From: Deltaproteobacteria bacterium
GTDB taxonomy: Bacteria; Desulfobacterota; Desulfomonilia; UBA1062
DNA length: 9,214 nucleotides
Assembly (NCBI GenBank): GCA_023230665.1
Contig: JALNWY010000120.1
Span: forward strand, 1-9,214
Reading direction: 5' to 3'
Part shown: positions 1 through 5,986 of the stretch, piece after piece
Position numbering within the stretch: the first letter of the stretch is position 1
Layout of the letters: the number at the start of each line of letters is the position of its first letter
Program-made: the position numbers and the translations under genes
Notes under the pieces: generated by a model
The model's database searches: none
Seen by the model: the letters and a program-made list of their open reading frames with translations, nothing else
What the model was told of the DNA's origin: nothing

Positions 1-485
1 ACCTGTTCCCGCATATGAGCGTCAAGGCCAACCTTTTTTACGGCTGGCGGCGCACGCCCCCGGAGGGCCGCAGAATTGAACCGCCCGCCCTGATAAGCGC
101 CCTTAACCTTGACCATCTGCTGCGCCGAGGGGTGAGCAGTCTCTCCGGCGGGGAACAACGGCGGGTGGCTCTCGGCAGAGCCATCCTTGCCTGCCCGCGC
201 CTCATCCTCATGGACGAACCGTTAACCGGCCTCGACGAGGAGCTGAAGGGCCAGATCATGCCCTATCTGAAAAAGGTCTTTGCCGAATTTGAGGTGCCGC
301 TGCTCTTTATCAGCCATTCCCTGGAGGAAATGTGCATGATGACCGACAATATCCTGATATTTGACAACGGCTGCCTGCGCGAACAGGTGACCAGCGAAGC
401 CCTGAAAGCGCGCTGCACCGCGAGTATCTGTGGCGGGGATTATGCCCGCCTTTCGGATCTCCCGGGAACGGGCACCGCATCGTGA
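1..485 (+). CDS. modC: ABC transporter ATP-binding protein, molybdate ModC-like (5' truncated by window edge)
   Basis: This is the C-terminal part of an ABC ATPase that energises an importer on the cytoplasmic face of the inner membrane. The frame is open upstream of the first ATG (position 15) and reads LFPHMSVKANLFYG. That matches the segment just after the Q-loop in ModC-type ATPases (LFPHLSV..NL.YG), so the gene starts outside the window. Then come the signature LSGGEQRRVALGRA (codons near 141-182), Walker B LILMDEP (near 201-221), D-loop LTGLD and the switch histidine in FISHSLEE. The protein ends about 55 residues after the switch His. The C-terminal TOBE/Mop molybdate-binding domain of classical ModC (about 350 aa) is therefore absent, as in the short ModC forms of some anaerobes. 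Molybdate is the best substrate guess; tungstate or another oxyanion is possible. The ATPase fold is certain, the substrate is not. Confidence 0.75.
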   Translation, partial: LFPHMSVKANLFYGWRRTPPEGRRIEPPALISALNLDHLLRRGVSSLSGGEQRRVALGRAILACPRLILMDEPLTGLDEELKGQIMPYLKKVFAEFEVPLLFISHSLEEMCMMTDNILIFDNGCLREQVTSEALKARCTASICGGDYARLSDLPGTGTAS

Positions 486-710
486 TTGAAAACCGGCGCG
501 GAAAAAAATTAACCGTGAATCACCAAGCCTGTGGCCACCGGCAAACAAGCCGGACTACGACCGCCGCTTTTGCCTCCCTTGATCAAAGCTGTCCAGAGCC
601 TCGGTCAAACTTTCTCCTGACAAGTGCGACAAAAATTCATGAATAATAACGGAAAGTTTCCGATCAGAATTGTTCATAGAAAAAAAATACGAAAAAAAAT
701 GCAAACGCTC
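486..710. other. Intergenic gap downstream of the ABC ATPase
   Basis: No convincing gene is seen. A short hairpin (CCGGC 538-542, GCCGG 549-553, loop AAACAA) could mark the 3' end of the ATPase mRNA, but it has no T-run. A 40-codon minus-strand reading frame (677 down to 555) has protein-like composition but no ribosome binding site. The right end (680-700) is A-rich, which may act as an upstream element for the promoter at 711-739. Confidence 0.5.
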
Positions 711-739
711 TTGACTCCCATGGCACGCCGTGGTATATA
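711..739 (+). promoter_or_regulatory. Sigma70-type promoter for a short transcript
   Basis: TTGACT (711-716), a 17-bp spacer and TATATA (734-739) form a near-consensus sigma70 promoter. Two A-tracts lie just upstream (681-699). The predicted start is near 746, directly before a 6-bp hairpin and about 35 bases before a terminator-like hairpin. The transcript would thus be short unless termination is conditional. Confidence 0.6.
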
Positions 740-745
740 TTAACC

Positions 746-822
746 ATACTGATGGCGCTTCAGTACAATTTCTCCTTGATAGGACCAAGGTGGTTACCTC
801 CTGCCTTGGTCCTGCCTTTTTC
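746..822 (+). ncRNA. Candidate small RNA (or attenuated leader) with two hairpins and anti-Shine-Dalgarno-like segments
   Basis: Between a good promoter and a terminator-like hairpin lie about 75 bases with typical small-RNA layout. A 5' hairpin (TACTGA 747-752, TCAGTA 760-765, 7-nt loop) is followed by an unpaired pyrimidine-rich stretch containing TTTCTCCTT (769-777). Then comes a 10-bp stem (781-790 with 804-813) whose 13-nt loop contains ACCTCCT (796-802), and a T5 run (817-821). Both unpaired segments are complementary to Shine-Dalgarno sequences, and the loop heptamer equals the core of the 16S rRNA 3' tail. The downstream gene has its own promoter (883-910), which favours an independent RNA over a leader. 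A 44-codon ORF from ATG 752 has no ribosome binding site. No match to a named RNA family was recognised. Confidence 0.45.
781..821 (+). terminator. Intrinsic terminator-like hairpin
   Basis: Perfect 10-bp inverted repeat AGGACCAAGG (781-790) / CCTTGGTCCT (804-813) with a 13-nt loop. Three bases and then five T (817-821) follow. The short gap before the T-run and the large loop make it weaker than an ideal terminator, so attenuation is possible. Confidence 0.55.
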
Positions 823-882
823 AGGCATCCGGTTTTCTCCTTCGCGTTCACCTCGCATCCGTTCCCGGCTGTGGACATTTTC

Positions 883-910
883 TTGAATTTTCTTTCATCC
901 CGGGTATAAT
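883..910 (+). promoter_or_regulatory. Sigma70-type promoter of the DUF2156 gene
   Basis: TTGAAT (883-888), a 16-bp spacer and a perfect TATAAT (905-910). The predicted start is near 917, about 20 bases before the most upstream ATG of the following gene (936). Confidence 0.55.
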
Positions 911-935
911 CCCGTCCTACCGGACAACCCGAACA

Positions 936-1913
936 ATGAGTCAATGTGGAGAAAGCAGTACCGATATCATACCCGATGGTCCTTATTCGCCCGGGGTGCA
1001 GATGCATCCCCTGCAGGCCATATTGAACCGACCGCCTTCCACATACTGTCCCATGATCCCTGATTATCCACTGACAGCGGAACTCTCCCTCACGATGCGC
1101 CCGTTCCTGCACCCGTTGCTGCAGGAACTGCCGGACGGCATTTCGGAATTCACTTTCGCCAATCTCTATCTTTTCCGCGAAGCCCATCAATACAGGATTG
1201 CAAGACTCCCTGACGGGCTGTACATCCTGACGGGCAGGGACAACGACAACCCCTTTTTCATGTCGCCGTTCGGCCTGCCGCTGCATAATCTTTTGCGCGA
1301 ATTATTCGCCGCGCACCGGAGAATGAAGTGCGTCTCCGAAGCCCAGGCGGACAAATTGGCGGCAATGGGATTTGCGGTGAGCGAGGACCGGGACAATTTT
1401 GACTACCTCTATCGCCGGGAGGACATGGCCCTGCTCTCCGGCCGCAAATTCTCCAAAAAACGGAACCACATCAAGGCATTCATCAACAACTACGATTACA
1501 TGGGGCAACCACTGGTCGAGGAATTCATCCCCGATGCCCTGGAAATCCTTGAACAATGGCGGCAGGGGCGTGACAATCCCGCCGATTACGCCGCTGCCAG
1601 GGAGGCTCTGCTCAAATCGGAGGAACTGCAGCTTTGCGGAGGGATCTATTATGTCGACGGCAAGCCCGCCGCCTATTCACTGGGGGAGGAGTTGATGCGC
1701 GGCGCGAGCTTTGTCCTCCACTTTGAAAAAGCGGTCAGCGAGTACAAGGGGATATGGCAGTTCATCAATCAAGCCTTCGCGTCAATCCTTCCGGATAAAT
1801 ATGAAACCATCAACCGGGAGCAGGACCTGGGCGACGAGGGCTTGCGCGCCGCCAAAATGAGTTACAAGCCCATCGGCTTTGTCAGAAAATTCACGGCGTC
1901 GGACGGGGAGTGA
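936..1913 (+). CDS. DUF2156 / LPG_synthase_C family protein (GNAT-like fold)
   Basis: This resembles the C-terminal catalytic domain of phosphatidylglycerol lysyltransferases (DUF2156, acyltransferase-like GNAT fold). It is found alone as a soluble protein of about 290-300 aa in many anaerobes, where the substrate is unknown. Recognisable segments are the N-terminal SEFTFANLYLFR, the central basic stretch YLYRREDMALLSGRKFSKKR followed by HIKAF, and the C-terminal INREQDLGDEGLRAAK with MSYKPIGFVRKF. No membrane segments are visible, so it lacks the flippase half of MprF. The longest frame (325 aa) starts at 936 but has no clear Shine-Dalgarno. The ATG at 1053 (286 aa, MIPDYPL) fits the usual family N-terminus better; the ATG at 1002 has a weak GGGG upstream. 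Start choice is uncertain, and aminoacyl or acyl transfer is only inferred from the fold. Confidence 0.8.
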   Translation: MSQCGESSTDIIPDGPYSPGVQMHPLQAILNRPPSTYCPMIPDYPLTAELSLTMRPFLHPLLQELPDGISEFTFANLYLFREAHQYRIARLPDGLYILTGRDNDNPFFMSPFGLPLHNLLRELFAAHRRMKCVSEAQADKLAAMGFAVSEDRDNFDYLYRREDMALLSGRKFSKKRNHIKAFINNYDYMGQPLVEEFIPDALEILEQWRQGRDNPADYAAAREALLKSEELQLCGGIYYVDGKPAAYSLGEELMRGASFVLHFEKAVSEYKGIWQFINQAFASILPDKYETINREQDLGDEGLRAAKMSYKPIGFVRKFTASDGE

Positions 1914-1942
1914 GCGGCAGGGGACCTTGCCCGGAAAGGGAG

Positions 1943-2425
1943 CTAGCGCGCTGCGGGGTTCTCCATGGTGACCGGCAGCCCGGCCCGATACCACCCATTG
2001 ATTCCGCCGCTGAGATTATACACTTCCCGGAACCCCTGCCTGGACAACACCTGGCCGGCAACATAGCTGCGGCCGCCCACCGCGCAGACAAGCAGTATCG
2101 GTTTATCCTTGGGAAGCGGGAGTTTCCCCTTTACCAGGTCAAAAATCGACACCTGCGTTGACCCTGCAATGACGCCCTGCGCCCTTTCCTGAGGAGACCG
2201 GACATCAAGGAACAGGATATCGTCGCGCGACTGGAGCAGCCGCAGCGCTTCTTCCGGCTTTATGGAGCGGAAAATTTTCTCTTCCCCGGAGACGGAACCG
2301 ACCCGGGCGGCGGCCCCCGTTTCTCCCTTACCCTGTGGTGCCGACATGGAGACCGTCCAACCCGACAGCATCACCATGACAACAATGACAAACCCCGCCA
2401 GTTTCAGTCCCTTTTTTCCTGTCAT
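1943..2425 (-). CDS. Exported single-domain rhodanese-like sulfurtransferase
   Basis: A 160-aa protein with an N-terminal signal sequence or membrane anchor (basic MTGKKGLK, then hydrophobic LAGFVIVVMVML, with a possible signal-peptidase cut near SMSA at 26-29). A single rhodanese domain spans about 50-155. LFLDVRSP (71-78) is the conserved aspartate/arginine segment. The six-residue active-site loop is CAVGGR, with catalytic Cys114 that would carry persulfide. The tail GGINGWYRAGLPV is typical of the family. It likely handles sulfane sulfur in the periplasm, a plausible role in a sulfur-metabolising organism. The frame extends to a GTG at 2452, but the ATG at 2425 is preferred: AGGGAG (2435-2440) lies 9 bases upstream and the signal sequence begins correctly. 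The gene converges on the DUF2156 gene with a 29-base gap and has its own promoter. Confidence 0.85.
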   Translation of the reverse strand: MTGKKGLKLAGFVIVVMVMLSGWTVSMSAPQGKGETGAAARVGSVSGEEKIFRSIKPEEALRLLQSRDDILFLDVRSPQERAQGVIAGSTQVSIFDLVKGKLPLPKDKPILLVCAVGGRSYVAGQVLSRQGFREVYNLSGGINGWYRAGLPVTMENPAAR

Positions 2426-2464
2426 AGAGAAATACTCCCTGTGATTCCCCACTGGGAACCTTTC

Positions 2465-2492
2465 GGGCGGGCCAGGCCGCCCTATTTTTTTT
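2465..2492 (+). terminator. GC hairpin with T-run, + strand
   Basis: GGGCGG (2465-2470) pairs with CCGCCC (2477-2482) across a 6-nt loop and is followed by TATTTTTTTT. On the + strand this is a good intrinsic terminator. It would stop transcripts that ran rightward past the DUF2156 gene, antisense to the rhodanese gene. On the minus strand the same stem lies in the rhodanese 5' leader. Confidence 0.45.
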
Positions 2493-2499
2493 CAGCACA

Positions 2500-2527
2500 T
2501 TGATAAGGTATTATTCTCATAAGTCAA
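2500..2527 (-). promoter_or_regulatory. Sigma70-type promoter of the rhodanese gene
   Basis: On the minus strand TTGACT (2527-2522), a 16-bp spacer and TATCAA (2505-2500). The predicted start is near 2493, giving a leader of about 68 bases that contains the GC hairpin and the AGGGAG ribosome binding site. Confidence 0.5.
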
Positions 2528-2549
2528 GATAAAAGCTTTCATCTCGACA

Positions 2550-2567
2550 GACTGTACAGAAACAGTC
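2550..2567. repeat. Inverted repeat upstream of the rhodanese promoter
   Basis: GACTGT (2550-2555) and ACAGTC (2562-2567) form a perfect 6-bp inverted repeat with a 6-bp centre. It lies 22 bp upstream of the -35 box, a position where an activator could bind. The regulator is unknown. Confidence 0.3.
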
Positions 2568-2856
2568 CGGCAAATCGCCCTATTATTCGTACTGCCCGGC
2601 AAAGATGCCCCGCAGGATCATTCTTGCCCCTTGCATGCAGAAGGGTGAGAAAAAAAACCGGTCCGGACCGGATGAAGAAAGGTTTCGGGAGGGAGAAAAG
2701 GCTGGACCGGCACCGGTCAGTCCGGCCCTGTCAATGATGTTCGATTCTTGGCTGACAGGGGGAGCGGTGCCGTGAAAGACGTCGTGGCGGGGCGCAGTCA
2801 ACCGACCGCGGCTGTAGCCGACCAACCGTTTTTACGGTCCTGCCGTGGGCAGTTTT
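2568..2856. other. Gene-free stretch dense in inverted repeats
   Basis: No credible gene is seen; an 80-codon minus-strand frame (2825-2583) has low-complexity, non-protein-like composition. The region holds several palindromes: a perfect 14-bp one at 2658-2671 (CCGGTCCGGACCGG), GACCGG/CCGGTC at 2705-2718, CCCTGTCA (2726-2733) / TGACAGGG (2753-2760), CGGCT/AGCCG at 2809-2820, ACCGT/ACGGT at 2825-2838 and CTGCC/GGCAG at 2840-2852. It follows the 3' end of the signalling operon and may serve termination or 3'-end protection, or be a structured RNA. Confidence 0.5.
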
Positions 2857-2858
2857 TT
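2840..2858 (+). terminator. Terminator-like hairpin, + strand, overlapping the end of the signalling operon
   Basis: CTGCC (2840-2844), loop GTG, GGCAG (2848-2852), then six T (2853-2858). The T-run is on the + strand only and overlaps the stop codon of the minus-strand gene. It would therefore stop rightward antisense transcripts rather than the operon itself. The adjacent ACCGT/ACGGT hairpin (2825-2838) lies just upstream. Confidence 0.35.
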
Positions 2859-3948
2859 AAGGGGCCGCAGGCAACTCCAGGCTGATTGTCGTCCCTTTTC
2901 CGGGACCGTCGCTTTCCGCCCAGATCTTTCCTCCCATGGCTTTCACGACAGCATGGGCCATGGGCAGATTCAGGCCGAAACCATCCGGATTCCTGTCGCC
3001 GCGCTCAAGGACAAAGGGCTTGAAAATTTTCCTGAGCTTCCACGGTTCAATCCCTTTGCCCGTATCGGTGATGCGGAGCCGCACCCGGCCGTTCACAGGT
3101 TGTCCCGTTATGGTCACCCGGCCGCCCTCGGGGGTAAAAATTACCGCATTGTCCAGAACGCTGCGCAGGGCCTTGGCCAGTTTCGCCGGATCGGCCGTCA
3201 CGACCGGATTCCCCTCGATCGCTTTTTCCACCTTCAATCCCTTCCGGGCGGCGGGGCCCTGTATTTCGTCAAGGACCTGATCCACGGCCTCACCGAGGAC
3301 CACCGCCTGGTTGTTGACCTGTATTTCGGAACCGGTGAAAGCAAAGTAATCCAGAAGAACCTCGACGAGTTTTTTGATCCGGTCCAGGGAGGAATCCATT
3401 TCCTGGGCCAGATAGATCAGAAAATACACCTTGTTGGCATCAACCAGGTTCAGGCGGTCATAAGCCTTGGCCAGTTCGGCGGTCTTCTCTTCGACCATTT
3501 TTTCCAGGTTCTCGCTGTATTCCTTGAGTTGGATATTCTGTTCGGCGAGAATCCTTTTCATTCTCCGGTTCTCAAGTCCCTTCTCAATGACATTGATCAA
3601 CTGCTGCCTCTCGGTGGGCTTGTACAGAAAACTGAATATATGGCCATCGTTGACCGCTTTGACAATATCGTCCTTTTCGGCCTGACCGGAAAGGACGATG
3701 TTGCATATGTCGGGATGCTTCCGGTGAATTCTCCCCAACAGCACGCTTCCCCGCATTTCCGGCATCATTTCATCGGAGATGACCATATCGACATCGTTCT
3801 CGTCGACAAATTTCTCCGCTTCCTCCGGATTGGTAAAAACATGCACCTTGTACAGTCGGCCGAGCAGAATCCGCAACTCCTTGAGTATCGACTGCTCATC
3901 GTCGACGACGACGATCGAGGCCTTTTTTTTCGTTTCAATCTGCTCCAT
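2857..3948 (-). CDS. Receiver domain fused to a degenerate histidine-kinase module (His replaced by Gln)
   Basis: A 363-aa cytoplasmic protein. Residues 11-125 form a receiver domain: acidic pair D16/D17, phospho-acceptor D59 in VISDEMMPEM, S87 and K110-P111. A coiled-coil linker spans about 125-168. The dimerisation segment FLIYLAQEMDSSLDRI (176-191) aligns with the usual FL..LSHEM.TPL..I. The phospho-acceptor His is Gln182, and the following Thr/Asn-Pro is Ser-Ser. The ATPase domain looks intact: N-box N267, G1 DTGKG (295-299), F-box IFKPF and G2 GFGLNL (323-328). It probably accepts phosphate at D59 from the upstream kinase but cannot autophosphorylate in the standard way. The gene is last in the operon. 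Its start is 19 bases after the kinase stop, and GAGGA lies about 11 bases upstream of the ATG. Confidence 0.87.
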   Translation of the reverse strand: MEQIETKKKASIVVVDDEQSILKELRILLGRLYKVHVFTNPEEAEKFVDENDVDMVISDEMMPEMRGSVLLGRIHRKHPDICNIVLSGQAEKDDIVKAVNDGHIFSFLYKPTERQQLINVIEKGLENRRMKRILAEQNIQLKEYSENLEKMVEEKTAELAKAYDRLNLVDANKVYFLIYLAQEMDSSLDRIKKLVEVLLDYFAFTGSEIQVNNQAVVLGEAVDQVLDEIQGPAARKGLKVEKAIEGNPVVTADPAKLAKALRSVLDNAVIFTPEGGRVTITGQPVNGRVRLRITDTGKGIEPWKLRKIFKPFVLERGDRNPDGFGLNLPMAHAVVKAMGGKIWAESDGPGKGTTISLELPAAP

Positions 3949-3967
3949 GGAATCCGCTTCCTCTGCT

Positions 3968-5980
3968 TTATTCCTGCCCGGTCTTTTTCCGGTCTCCGCC
4001 GCCCACCGGAATATCGATGCTGATCATCACCGTAAAGGTGGTCCCCTTCCCATACTCGCTTTCCACCTTGATCGACCCGCCATGCGCTTCAACGATGATG
4101 TGGGACAGATTGAGCCCGAGTCCGGTGCCGACACCGAATCCCTTGGTGGTAAAGAAAGGATCGAATATTTTCGAAATCACTTCATCCTTCATGCCGATGC
4201 CGTTGTCCTTGAAAGCGGCCTCGAGCTGTCTCGTCTTGCCGTTGTAACCGGTGGAGATGGTCAGCAGCGCCTCATTTTTGGGCAAACCTTTTTCCTTCAT
4301 GGCGTCGCGGGCATTCATAATCAGGTTGATGAACACCTGGCCCAGTTCCTGCGGCATCCCTTGAAAAACGGGAAGATCCGGGGCAAGATTCATTTCAACG
4401 GTCATATCATACTTCACCTGATTATGGGTGAGCGTCACGGCATCGGCAATGATCGTATTGAGATCGGCATCGGTAAAATCATCCTCGAAATGGGCCATGC
4501 GCTTAGTGCTTTTGATGATTTTGCTGATCCTGGTCACCGACTCGATATTCCGCTCGGCAATATCCTCTATGTCCTCCATGACCAGGTCCATGTCGAGCTC
4601 CTCCACCAGTCTCTGCAGATGCTCCTTTTTCGCCATCAGGTCCCGGTTGTCCCCCTCGAAACATTTTTTCAGTTCACCGAGAAATTTCCTGACATACTCG
4701 GCATTCATCTTCAGACCTTCCATGGAAAACCCGATGGCCTGGGCCGGATTGTTGATTTCGTGGGCGATGCCGGCAACCATGGTGCCGAGCGAAACCAGCT
4801 TTTCCTGTTTGATCATGTGCTCCTGGCTGTCGCGCAGGGCCTTTTCGGCCTGCTTACGCTGGGTCAGGTCACGGACCATGGCAATGGTCAACTGTTCCTC
4901 CCCCTGCTGCGTCGCACTCAGAGAAATCTCCACCGGAAACATGGATCCGTCCTTGCGGCAGCCGATCAGTTCATAGGGGGTCTCCGTCACCAGGATAAAA
5001 TCCTGCTCGGAATATTTTTCGTGGCCGTGGATATCCCCCCCTTCATCGGGCAGCCGGAACAGGGTGTAGACGCTGTTGCCGACAACTTCTTCCGGTTCGT
5101 AGCCGAACAGCCGTGAAGCGGCAGGATTAAACGACCTGATGGCGAACCCTTTGTCGAGGGTGATCAATCCGTCAAGCATGTTGTCGATGATGGACCTTGT
5201 CCGTGACTCCATCCGTTCCCGCTCGCGGATCGTCAGGGTCAGCCAGTAGGTGCCGAGCAGAATGCCGAACAGTCCGAGCAGCCAGAAGGTGACATGGGCG
5301 ACGGACGTGGCCAGATTATGCGCCCTGGCGATACCGAGCAGCGGCGCAAGGGGGATGGCGACACTGATGCCGCCGCGAATGTCTCCCACCTGGTATCCCT
5401 GGACCGCATGGCACTTGAGGCATCCCTTTTCCGTGACCATCGGCCGCATATAGCGCAGATAGGGAAGCCCGCCCATTTCCTCCACGGAAACAGCTTCATC
5501 ACTGCCGTCGTTAAACGACTCCAGGGCTTCTGTCTCCCATTCGTCGGCCGCGTTTTCAGGGCGGACCGGGTCAAGGCTGGTTATGTGCTCTATGGGCCCG
5601 AAGTCCTTGCTCTGCATGCCGTACACCTGCCTGATCATGTATTCCGGATTGACCAGGGTCAATTTTTCGCCGGTCGTTGTTTCAATATTCGAGCCGGGAA
5701 TATGGGACAGGTAGGGATTGGGCTGCGTGGTCTCCGTTATCGGCACAAAAATGCCGTCATGCTGGGTTGCCCATCGGTGATAGGTCAGATCTTTTTCATA
5801 GACGGTTCTGGCCTCGATGGTGGCCAGTTGGATGGTTTCGTTTTTCTGCCGGGTAATATTCCAGACAAGGGAAGCGGCCATGATGGCGGTTCCCATGACT
5901 ATCCAGATTACGGCAAGGGCCCAGGTGTAAGGAATAAGACGCCCTGATTTGATCTTTATTGTATTACCCGTCAGCCACAT
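3968..5980 (-). CDS. Membrane sensor histidine kinase with Tll0287-like (DUF3365) heme-c domain and PAS
   Basis: A 670-aa inner-membrane kinase. TM1 is at about 19-40. An extracytoplasmic DUF3365/Tll0287-like domain spans about 45-220 with heme-c motif CLKCH (C187, C190, H191). TM2 is at about 224-250. A PAS domain (about 258-375) contains SIIDNMLDGLITLD and ends in the typical DLTQRKQAE. HisKA has phospho-acceptor H407 in GIAHEINNP. HATPase_c has N556 in the N-box, DNGIGM (592-597), FDPFFTTK and GTGLGL (618-623). All catalytic motifs are present. The family is thought to sense redox state or small gases through the heme. It has no receiver of its own, and the next gene encodes one, so the two probably pair. 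The ATG is 6 bases after the stop of the sigma54 activator with only a weak GAG upstream, which suggests translational coupling. Confidence 0.92.
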   Translation of the reverse strand: MWLTGNTIKIKSGRLIPYTWALAVIWIVMGTAIMAASLVWNITRQKNETIQLATIEARTVYEKDLTYHRWATQHDGIFVPITETTQPNPYLSHIPGSNIETTTGEKLTLVNPEYMIRQVYGMQSKDFGPIEHITSLDPVRPENAADEWETEALESFNDGSDEAVSVEEMGGLPYLRYMRPMVTEKGCLKCHAVQGYQVGDIRGGISVAIPLAPLLGIARAHNLATSVAHVTFWLLGLFGILLGTYWLTLTIRERERMESRTRSIIDNMLDGLITLDKGFAIRSFNPAASRLFGYEPEEVVGNSVYTLFRLPDEGGDIHGHEKYSEQDFILVTETPYELIGCRKDGSMFPVEISLSATQQGEEQLTIAMVRDLTQRKQAEKALRDSQEHMIKQEKLVSLGTMVAGIAHEINNPAQAIGFSMEGLKMNAEYVRKFLGELKKCFEGDNRDLMAKKEHLQRLVEELDMDLVMEDIEDIAERNIESVTRISKIIKSTKRMAHFEDDFTDADLNTIIADAVTLTHNQVKYDMTVEMNLAPDLPVFQGMPQELGQVFINLIMNARDAMKEKGLPKNEALLTISTGYNGKTRQLEAAFKDNGIGMKDEVISKIFDPFFTTKGFGVGTGLGLNLSHIIVEAHGGSIKVESEYGKGTTFTVMISIDIPVGGGDRKKTGQE

Positions 5981-5986
5981 GGTGTC

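Noticed and set aside
722..737. TGGCACG at 722-728 resembling a sigma54 -24 box
   Set aside because: No GC at the required -12 position; the sigma70 boxes at 711-739 explain the site better.
752..886. 44-codon + strand ORF across the candidate small RNA
   Set aside because: No ribosome binding site, starts six bases after the predicted transcript start, and runs through a terminator-like hairpin.
2426..2452. Rhodanese start at GTG 2452
   Set aside because: The Shine-Dalgarno AGGGAG would lie inside the coding sequence. ATG 2425 places it correctly and gives a normal signal sequence.
2845..5116. Long + strand reading frames opposite the two kinase genes (2845-4023 and 3779-5116)
   Set aside because: They mirror the minus-strand kinases, which carry unmistakable domain motifs. 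The + frames show no domain and have biased, repeat-like composition.
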